From contig DHDH01000001.1 in NCBI GenBank assembly GCA_002399235.1, positions 182,632 through 221,266 of the forward strand: a DNA stretch of 38,635 nt. The letters are read 5' to 3'. The position numbers were made by a program, and so were the translations under genes. The DNA comes from Firmicutes bacterium UBA4881 (lineage in GTDB: Bacteria; Bacillota; DTU065). Shown here in pieces: positions 32,678 through 38,635 of this stretch. The notes below the pieces were generated by a model that was given only the letters and a program-made list of their open reading frames with translations, did not search any database and had not been told where the DNA came from. Every line of letters starts with the position of its first letter. Position 1 is the first letter of the stretch.

Positions 32678-34366
32678 ATGGCTAACAGAAGACGTTCAGT
32701 TGTGGTACTGCTTGCGGTCTTCGTCCTCGTATTTTTATCTGTTGTTAGTTATGCAGAAGGAACCATGATTACAGCTATAAGTGTTTCTGGCAATCAGGAG
32801 ATTGATACAGAAGAAATACTTGCTGTTGTAAAAGCATCCAAAGTAGGCGAGCTGCTTGTAGAAGATAATTTGATGGCAGATATGAAGGCTATCACTGATT
32901 TGGGTTATTTTAGTCTAGTAGAAGTTGAACCGAAGTTTTACTTCGGTGGTATAAGAATTAATTTTAAAGTGGAAGAAAACCCAGTTATTAAAGACATCGA
33001 AGTAAAAATTGATACAAATGATGTACCTGCAGAAGAAATAATTAAACGGCTAGATATCCCTGTGGGGAAAGTATTGAATGTAAAAAAGATCTCTTCCGAA
33101 GCTCTACAAGGTCTTATCGAGGGAATTGCTAACGATTATGGAGTTTATATCGAACCTGCAGATGCCTATATAGATAATAACTCTGTTTTCCAAATGAGTT
33201 TTGTAACTATGCGTGTAGCTGATATAAAAATATCTGGTTTAGAGAAAACCAAAGAACAAGTTGTAAGACGCTATGTAACTGTTAAACCAGGTGATATTCC
33301 GAAAAGAACTGAACTAGAAAAGATCTATGGCAAATTGTATAATACAGGCTATTTCGATTCTGTGAATATTTTCTTTGAACCGACAGAAAAGCCAATGGAA
33401 CAAACTATGGTTATTGACTTAAAAGAACGTAAGTCAGGCCAGCTATTAGGTGGTTTAGGTTATAGTTCGGTTGATGGTATTTTAGGTTATCTGCAATATC
33501 AAGAAGATAATTTCTTGGGTAATGGCCAAAAGTTGTCAAGCAGAGTCGAAATTGGTAAACAGAAAAGGATGTTGGGCTTGAGCTTTTACGAGCCGTATTT
33601 AGGTTCTAGTGCAACTTCCTTTGGTGTTGATGCAACCTATACTTTGACAAAGGTTGACAACGAAGATGGTACTTTTGTGAAAAATGACCGTAAGGGTATT
33701 ACCTTATCGGTTGGCCGCCCACTTTCAGAGTATCTACGCTTGTCTATCAATACCACTATTGATAATAATTTGGAAGAAGTGTCAGCAACAAACACGATAA
33801 CTGACTGGAAAACTCGCAGTTTAGGGTTTATACTTAGTTATGACGATGCAAACCACTTCCTGTTCCCTAGTGCTGGTCAGAGAATTAGGCTAACTTCTGA
33901 GTTTGGTGGTAAGATATTAGGTGGTAACTATTCCTTCCAAAAGTATGATGCTGATTTTGCTAAATATGTAAAGCTGGACAAAGAAGGTAAGCATGTATTG
34001 GCTGGACACCTCCAAGCTGGAGTTATAACTACACCTGATGCAAGACTTCCCGAAAACATGAAATATACTCTCGGTGGTTCAGATACTGTTCGTGGCTATA
34101 AATATGGTTATCTTGATGGCAAAAGCCGTATTTTAAGTAATATTGAATATCGCTATATGGTCACAGACCAAATCCAGTTAGTGCTATTTGCCGATGCCGG
34201 ACAGATCGCTGACACTGGCGTTAAGTGGGAAAACTTTAAAACAGGTTTTGGTCCTGGCATTCGTATCAATACACCAATTGGACCTATTCGGCTTGACTAT
34301 GGATTTGCCAAGGATAATGGGAAGTGGAATTCACAATTTTACTTTAGCCTCGGACAGGCATTTTAA
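32678..34366 (+). CDS. bamA: Outer membrane assembly factor BamA (Omp85)
   Basis: Inserts beta-barrel proteins into the outer membrane. A signal peptide (about 7-26, cut near SYAEG) is followed by three POTRA domains (about 30-100, 101-180 and 181-252) rather than the five of E. coli. The 16-strand barrel domain (about 255-562) has the lid motif VRGY in GGSDTVRGYKYG, IRLDYGFA and a terminal FYFSLGQAF ending in Phe. The 562-residue size fits short Omp85 proteins of diderm Firmicutes. It could serve as partner for both BamA-type insertion and TamB. Ribosome site AGGGGGCAAGG before ATG. Followed by ompH after 18 nt. Confidence 0.93.
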   Translation: MANRRRSVVVLLAVFVLVFLSVVSYAEGTMITAISVSGNQEIDTEEILAVVKASKVGELLVEDNLMADMKAITDLGYFSLVEVEPKFYFGGIRINFKVEENPVIKDIEVKIDTNDVPAEEIIKRLDIPVGKVLNVKKISSEALQGLIEGIANDYGVYIEPADAYIDNNSVFQMSFVTMRVADIKISGLEKTKEQVVRRYVTVKPGDIPKRTELEKIYGKLYNTGYFDSVNIFFEPTEKPMEQTMVIDLKERKSGQLLGGLGYSSVDGILGYLQYQEDNFLGNGQKLSSRVEIGKQKRMLGLSFYEPYLGSSATSFGVDATYTLTKVDNEDGTFVKNDRKGITLSVGRPLSEYLRLSINTTIDNNLEEVSATNTITDWKTRSLGFILSYDDANHFLFPSAGQRIRLTSEFGGKILGGNYSFQKYDADFAKYVKLDKEGKHVLAGHLQAGVITTPDARLPENMKYTLGGSDTVRGYKYGYLDGKSRILSNIEYRYMVTDQIQLVLFADAGQIADTGVKWENFKTGFGPGIRINTPIGPIRLDYGFAKDNGKWNSQFYFSLGQAF

Positions 34367-34384
34367 GAGAAAGGTGATTTTATA

Positions 34385-34861
34385 ATGAAACTTATTAAAG
34401 GTTGGCGTCAAGTTGTAATTGCAGTTATAGCTGTCATTATGTTAGGTTCTCTGGTATTTATGGTTGGAGCTAATGATAAAAACAGTAATGGTCCTACGGG
34501 ATTTGTTGATATTATGAGATTGTCTACCGAGTTTAAACCAATCGTTGATGTACAGAAGCTTATTGATGATGAGACTCAGAAGATGCAGAATAAATTTGAT
34601 GCAGAAATTAAGAATATTAAAGATGACACTGTGAAACAGAATCTCTTTATTAAATATCAAGATGATCTTAACAAACGTATTAACGAACTTAAACTCGATG
34701 AGAAGTTGCAAACAGCTCAACAACAGCTACTAAACTCCATTAGAAAAGTTGCTGAAGAACAAGGACTTAATTTAGTACTGGATTCCAGTGTTGTATATTA
34801 TGGTAATCCTGCACATGATATAACTGATGCTGTCTTACAGGCAGGTGCCAAGATTAAGTAA
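34385..34861 (+). CDS. ompH: OmpH/Skp-family periplasmic chaperone
   Basis: Holds unfolded outer-membrane proteins in the periplasm before BamA. Signal peptide or anchor at about 10-28. The body strand TGFVDIMRLSTEF, a long charged alpha-helical tentacle (about 60-118), and the returning strand AEEQGLNLVLDSSVVYYGN then DITDAV are the OmpH pattern. 158 residues, normal. It lies between bamA and lpxD as in many Gram-negative genomes. Confidence 0.92.
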   Translation: MKLIKGWRQVVIAVIAVIMLGSLVFMVGANDKNSNGPTGFVDIMRLSTEFKPIVDVQKLIDDETQKMQNKFDAEIKNIKDDTVKQNLFIKYQDDLNKRINELKLDEKLQTAQQQLLNSIRKVAEEQGLNLVLDSSVVYYGNPAHDITDAVLQAGAKIK

Positions 34862-34869
34862 GGCAACGT

Positions 34870-34898
34870 GGAGGATGGGCCTTGCCCATCCTCCTTTA
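34870..34898 (+). terminator. Terminator or attenuator after ompH
   Basis: An 11-bp perfect stem GGAGGATGGGC/GCCCATCCTCC with loop CTT starts 8 nt after the ompH stop codon and is followed by TTTATC. The short T run suggests partial termination, letting some transcript reach the following genes. Confidence 0.65.
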
Positions 34899-34932
34899 TC
34901 TAAGTGATGAATCCAAGAAAGGGGAACTATTT

Positions 34933-36120
34933 GTGGTTAGCCAACGCAGATGGAATTGGAGTTTTGTGGGTTGGCTGTTTGTTTTAGGATGTATAGTTGG
35001 CTTTGTCAATTACACTCCTGAATTACTTAAAACTTGTGCTAACATTGACCTAGAACCGCAAGAGAGAATTAATATTACTTTATTTAAGGATGATAACCAC
35101 AGTCCTAAGAAAGAATTAGTAGCTGTGGCTATTAAAGATGAAGTTATTAAAAGGCATCCACTTTATTTTGAGGTAGACGGATTAGATAGGGAGATCATAG
35201 CTCGAGAAGCAGAAGAATTTGCTTACAAAGAACTAATTCAGACCTGGGAAAGTAAAGGTGTGTTGGCTAATACAAATGACTTTCTAGCCAAACAATCTCT
35301 AATAGTGAGTGACACACTTAATAAATCAAGTGAGGAAGTTATTGAGCGATTAAGACAAAAGATGGTAGCTGAGAAAGAAACAGCGAATAGAGAGTCGCAA
35401 AAAGAACTATCACGGGAAAAAAGCCGAATTCGGCAGGCTTATGCTAAAAAAATCGAGTCGGAAGAGAAAGTATTTCGCTCACAAACAGAAGAAATTAATC
35501 AAAGAAGAAATACACTACTTAATCAAAGTAAGTATTCGATACGGGTTGATATTGGCTTGACAGGAAAGAGTTCAGCTGATGCGGTTAGTACTAAAGAGTT
35601 ACAAGTAGATAGCAAAGATAACTACGAAAAAGATTTAGCTGAAAAAAGACAAGAGTGGGAGCAAAGACTTACTCAACTTACAGAAAACCAAGCTCAAGAT
35701 CTTAGGGAATTAGAGAAGAAAGAACAAGCTAAATTGACGACAAAACTGCAAGAGATCGAACAAAGATATTTAGTTGAAGAAAAAAATATCAAAATTGCAG
35801 TTGCCAATGAGAAAGAAAATATAGAAAAGAGACGTAGTGATTTAGCAGTAACTCTGCAAGAAATTGGCGTTAATACCTATAACAGACAAGCAGAAGCAGT
35901 TTTGGCTTCTTTTAAAGAAAAACAGACTAGACAATTGATTAACGCCAAAAATAGGCGAGCAAATCTCTTAAAGAGAATTGAGAAAGAATTGGCTGATGGA
36001 CTAAGGCTATTAGCTAGGGAAAATAATTGTACAAGCAGTATCTTGATTAGCAGAGAAGAAGCTACAGGTGATAATACTTTAGATCTTACCAATGAATTAA
36101 TAGACTTCGTGGTTAAGTAA
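34933..36120 (+). CDS. Long OmpH-like coiled-coil envelope protein
   Basis: A 396-residue protein with a membrane segment at about 10-26 that runs into GFVNYTPELLKT, resembling the first strand of the OmpH next door (GFVDIMRL). The C terminus, LARENNCTSSILISREEATG then LDLTNELIDFVVK, resembles the OmpH closing strand and helix. In between are two long charged coiled coils (about 125-205 and 225-355), so it looks like an OmpH with greatly extended tentacles. A periplasmic chaperone or spacer role is inferred. GTG at 34933 (AAGGGG upstream) is chosen; a TTG at 34882 lies inside the terminator stem and is unlikely. I do not know a named family. Confidence 0.72.
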   Translation: MVSQRRWNWSFVGWLFVLGCIVGFVNYTPELLKTCANIDLEPQERINITLFKDDNHSPKKELVAVAIKDEVIKRHPLYFEVDGLDREIIAREAEEFAYKELIQTWESKGVLANTNDFLAKQSLIVSDTLNKSSEEVIERLRQKMVAEKETANRESQKELSREKSRIRQAYAKKIESEEKVFRSQTEEINQRRNTLLNQSKYSIRVDIGLTGKSSADAVSTKELQVDSKDNYEKDLAEKRQEWEQRLTQLTENQAQDLRELEKKEQAKLTTKLQEIEQRYLVEEKNIKIAVANEKENIEKRRSDLAVTLQEIGVNTYNRQAEAVLASFKEKQTRQLINAKNRRANLLKRIEKELADGLRLLARENNCTSSILISREEATGDNTLDLTNELIDFVVK

Positions 36121-36175
36121 ATTATGTCGTAGAATTGCTTTATTGAGGAAATAAAACGCAAAGGAGGAGATAACT

Positions 36176-37240
36176 TTGCAACTAACATCACTAAGAGAGC
36201 CACTAACATTAAGCCAACTCCAAAAATACACTGGTGGGCAAATAGTTGGAGATGCATCTGTATTAATCACCCATGTAAAGCCCATTGAAGAAGCAGGTTC
36301 TGGGGCTATTACTTTGATTGCCAACAAAGAAGCCAGAGAGTTAAGTAATGAAGGTGTGGCTTCTGGTTATATTGTAGAAGAAAAGTATGCCCAAGGTTTC
36401 GAGCATAATGGCATTATAGTACCAGATGGTAGAGCCGCTTTCGGGATCGTTTTAGGGCTATTTGCCCAGAAGATTACAATGGATTGTGGCGTAAGTTCCA
36501 AAGCAACAGTAGAAGCTGGAGTCTCATTAGGCAAAAACGTAACTATCTGTGACTATTCATACATCGCTAGTAATGCTACAATTGGCGACAACACGATCAT
36601 CTATCCCTTTGTTTTTGTGGGGCCTGGTAGCAAAATTGGCAAAGATTGCCTTATTTATCCACAAGTTGTTATTAGGGAAAATGTTTCTATCGGTGATAGA
36701 GCAATCTTACATTCTGGTGTAATAATTGGAGTAGATGGTTTTGGGTTCACTTATACTGAAAAAGGTTGGCAAAAAGTTCCGCAAATTGGAGGAGTAGTCA
36801 TCGGCAGTGATGTCGAACTATTTAGCAATACCTCAATTGCTTCAGGAGCTGCGGGACCTACGATTATAGAAGATGGTGTTAAACTTGGCGATATGAACCA
36901 TATAGGACATAACGCCAAGTTGGGTAAAGATTCTATTATGGCTGGTCAAAGCGGTATCAGTGGGAGCACTACCCTTGGGCAAAGAGTTAAGGTGGGTGGC
37001 CATGTGATGTTTGCTGGTCATCAAAAGATTGGTGATGACTGTGGCATTATGGCTAAATCCTTAGTTGATGGCGATTTAGAGCCCAATCAGATTGTTAGTG
37101 GTAATCCAGCACGAGATCATCGTCAAGATTATCGCATTAAAGCCTCTATGCAAGAATTACCCGAGTTGCGTAAGCAAGTTAAAAGACTTTCCAAGCAGTT
37201 AGAAGAATTGGAGGCTTTAATTAAACGAGAGGAGAATTAA
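36176..37240 (+). CDS. lpxD: UDP-3-O-acyl-glucosamine N-acyltransferase LpxD
   Basis: Third step of lipid A synthesis: N-acylation of UDP-3-O-acyl-glucosamine. An N-terminal uridine-binding domain (about 1-100), then a left-handed helix of hexapeptide repeats (about 104-320) with DGFGFTYTEKGWQKVPQIGG, and a C-terminal coiled coil. The likely catalytic His is in NHIGHNAKLG (H242, H245). The usual TTIDRGA box reads TSIASGA here, so Asp and Arg are changed. TTG start with AAAGGAGG 8 nt upstream. 354 residues. It indicates that the cell makes lipid A or a related glycolipid. Confidence 0.95.
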   Translation: MQLTSLREPLTLSQLQKYTGGQIVGDASVLITHVKPIEEAGSGAITLIANKEARELSNEGVASGYIVEEKYAQGFEHNGIIVPDGRAAFGIVLGLFAQKITMDCGVSSKATVEAGVSLGKNVTICDYSYIASNATIGDNTIIYPFVFVGPGSKIGKDCLIYPQVVIRENVSIGDRAILHSGVIIGVDGFGFTYTEKGWQKVPQIGGVVIGSDVELFSNTSIASGAAGPTIIEDGVKLGDMNHIGHNAKLGKDSIMAGQSGISGSTTLGQRVKVGGHVMFAGHQKIGDDCGIMAKSLVDGDLEPNQIVSGNPARDHRQDYRIKASMQELPELRKQVKRLSKQLEELEALIKREEN

Positions 37241-37244
37241 AAAA

Positions 37245-37871
37245 GTGAGAAAAACCTTACGTGTAATTATGCTTCTGATATTATTAACTTGCTTGGTTTA
37301 CGCGGATAGCTATCTTGGTCCCAAAGGTTTATTAACCATCCCCACTGCCGATGTCTCTAGACAGAGTGTTGCAGGTTTTGGTGTTAGTTTTACCGAAAAT
37401 AAGTTCTATGCCAACATCAAAGCGACATTTGTAGAGAATCTTGAGTTGGGAATCACTGGTGCGAACAAGAGTCCTATTTTTGGTTTCTTCAAATGGCGTT
37501 TAATTAACGAATCACCAACGAATCCTGCCTTTGCTTTAGGTGCAACTGGTTCGTCTTTTTATGGTGTAGTTAGCCAGAATCTTGGCAATTCGGGTTTAAA
37601 AGGACATATTGGCTATGGTAATGGTGTTTACGGTGGCTTTTTTATCGGCCTAAGTTATGTACCTTATCCAGTTACTATGTCAGTAAAAAGGATACCTATT
37701 CCAATAATCTCCTTCATGGGTGAATATGTTGATCATGGTAATCTACCTGATGTTAACTCAGCATTTAACTTTGGTACCAGATTCCAGTTTACAAAGGACT
37801 TTTCCATTGATTTAGGACTTTTAAATTTTAAAACTATAACCCTTGGAGCAGCTCTCACGACTACCTTTTAA
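37245..37871 (+). CDS. Outer-membrane beta-barrel protein (YjbH-like)
   Basis: A 208-residue exported protein: signal peptide 1-20, then SYLGPKGLLTIPTADVSRQ, which resembles the start of YjbH-type outer-membrane proteins. After this come alternating polar/nonpolar strands with aromatic girdles, ending ITLGAALTTTF with a C-terminal Phe, the mark of BamA substrates. It is too short for full-length YjbH, so it may be a small 10-12 strand barrel. The function is unknown; relatives are tied to exopolysaccharide export. GTG start with GAGGAG upstream, 4 nt after lpxD. Confidence 0.75.
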   Translation: MRKTLRVIMLLILLTCLVYADSYLGPKGLLTIPTADVSRQSVAGFGVSFTENKFYANIKATFVENLELGITGANKSPIFGFFKWRLINESPTNPAFALGATGSSFYGVVSQNLGNSGLKGHIGYGNGVYGGFFIGLSYVPYPVTMSVKRIPIPIISFMGEYVDHGNLPDVNSAFNFGTRFQFTKDFSIDLGLLNFKTITLGAALTTTF

Positions 37872-37915
37872 CGAATTACTTGAAGACACTTAAAGTGTTT
37901 TGTATTTATAGGTAG

Positions 37916-37930
37916 GATTAATGATTAATC
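37916..37930. repeat. 15-bp palindrome before the last gene
   Basis: GATTAAT G ATTAATC is a perfect 7-bp inverted repeat with a single central base, in the 205-bp gap between the two barrel genes. It is a plausible operator; no regulator is identified. A weak hairpin at 37886-37898 followed by TTTTG may end the upstream transcript. Confidence 0.35.
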
Positions 37931-38076
37931 TCCAAAATAGAGTTTGGTTTTTCAATAATCATTGCTAGTGATTTGGTTAATTATAGCCCCAAGAATGGAT
38001 TATAGATTCAGCGAGTGAAGAATAATTTAATATCCTCAAGCATTTGCTTATATATTGAGAAAGAGGTGGAGAGATA

Positions 38077-38635
38077 TTGCGGTATAAATTGCTACCTTTG
38101 CTCTTCATAGTACTCTCTGTAGTAGTTACAGCATCTCAGATGGCTGGAATGAGTGAAGCAGGTGCCGCTGTAGCCTATGGCTTTGACGCTGTTCTTAATA
38201 ACCCAGCAGCTTTAGCTAAACAAAACGAACGTCTTTTGGGAGGTAGTTATACCTTTTATGGTCAAACAAAGGTGGTCCTAGGATACCTAGAACCAGGGTT
38301 ATCAGATCTATACAAACCAGAGATTAGCAATTTTCGTTTAGCAGGGGGTTTAACCTGGTTACGCGATCTTGGTACAGCTGCTGAAAATCAGTATTACTAC
38401 ACAGTAGTATTTTGTAGTAACCCCGTTTATGGTGGAGTTAACCTAATTTATAAAAGAGGCACAGAAATATCCTATGGTATGGATTTGGCAGTTGGTGCTG
38501 ACTGGTTCGATCGGCTTACAACTGCGGTTGTAGTAAAAGATATCATGACTTGGACTGGAGTAAAAAATGCTCCAATCGCTAGTTCACCACTAGTAAGACT
38601 AGCACTAGCCTATAAAATAAATGATCCCTTAACTA
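38077..38635 (+). CDS. Outer-membrane barrel protein (PorV/UPF0164-like), 3' end outside window
   Basis: A reading frame open to the window edge, 186 codons visible. The TTG start has AGAGGTGG about 7 nt upstream. A signal peptide (about 4-20) is followed by GAAVAYGFDAVLNNPAALAK. This resembles the N-terminal hatch motif of PorV, UPF0164 and FadL-like barrels, where a similar NPAGLA motif is usual. Amphipathic strands follow (LLGGSYTFYGQTKVVLGYLE, YYYTVVFCSNPVYGGVNLIY). The rest and the terminal residue cannot be seen. It is probably another outer-membrane protein of the envelope cluster. Confidence 0.72.
   Translation, partial: MRYKLLPLLFIVLSVVVTASQMAGMSEAGAAVAYGFDAVLNNPAALAKQNERLLGGSYTFYGQTKVVLGYLEPGLSDLYKPEISNFRLAGGLTWLRDLGTAAENQYYYTVVFCSNPVYGGVNLIYKRGTEISYGMDLAVGADWFDRLTTAVVVKDIMTWTGVKNAPIASSPLVRLALAYKINDPLT

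Overview
The window (about 38% GC, no mobile elements or CRISPR seen) looks like a chromosome segment of an endospore-forming Firmicute with an outer membrane. Sporulation is indicated by SpoIIID (20396-20665) beside a SpoIIQ-like protein. The outer membrane is indicated by TamB, an Omp85/BamA protein, OmpH/Skp, LpxD, further beta-barrel proteins, and the flagellar L- and P-ring proteins FlgH and FlgI. This combination, with this gene order, fits Halanaerobiales or a related diderm Firmicutes lineage. The exact taxon cannot be fixed from sequence reading alone.

Layout. Positions 1-5700 are mostly minus-strand housekeeping genes: signal peptidase I, tRNA-Leu(CAG) with a near-consensus promoter and a terminator, a subtilisin-like protease with a small partner gene, thioredoxin, glycyl-tRNA synthetase and a free-methionine-sulfoxide reductase. 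A small plus-strand P-loop protein lies among them. From 5859 onward everything is on the plus strand. First come a GHL10 family secreted protein, a membrane protein, an ECF transporter S component next to coaX (pantothenate/CoA), hflX and a TIM-barrel isomerase. Next is a run resembling the Bacillus prfA-prmC-ywlC-ywlE-rpiB-upp region: DUF1385, prfA, prmC, tsaC, a fused ywlE-rpiB, upp, comEB, then a polyprenyl-phosphate GlcNAc-1-P transferase and UDP-GlcNAc 2-epimerase.

The spoIIQ-like gene, spoIIID, flgF and flgG follow, in the order known from B. subtilis (spoIIQ, spoIIID, mbl, flhO, flhP) but without mbl. The flagellar operon continues with flgA, flgH, flgI and flgJ, the parts needed to cross an outer membrane. 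After a terminator come a SpoIVB-type S55 domain protein, a 1662-residue TamB, BamA, OmpH, a second long OmpH-like protein, lpxD and two outer-membrane barrel proteins, the last one cut by the window edge. Together these would export, fold and insert outer-membrane proteins, start lipid A synthesis and seat the flagellar rings.

The most interesting signal is regulatory. In the gaps before the spoIIQ-like gene and before spoIIID, a strong stem-loop with a 14-nt loop contains the Shine-Dalgarno sequence in its 3' arm. A sporulation-type promoter (sigF-like in the first, sigE-like in the second) overlaps the 5' arm and loop. Transcripts from these promoters would lack the 5' arm and leave the ribosome site open, while read-through from upstream would fold, partly terminate and be poorly translated. 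Other notable items are the YwlE-RpiB fusion, a perfect Shine-Dalgarno sequence separated from the tamB start by a GC hairpin, a five-codon leader ORF before the S55 gene, and an FlgH without a lipobox cysteine.
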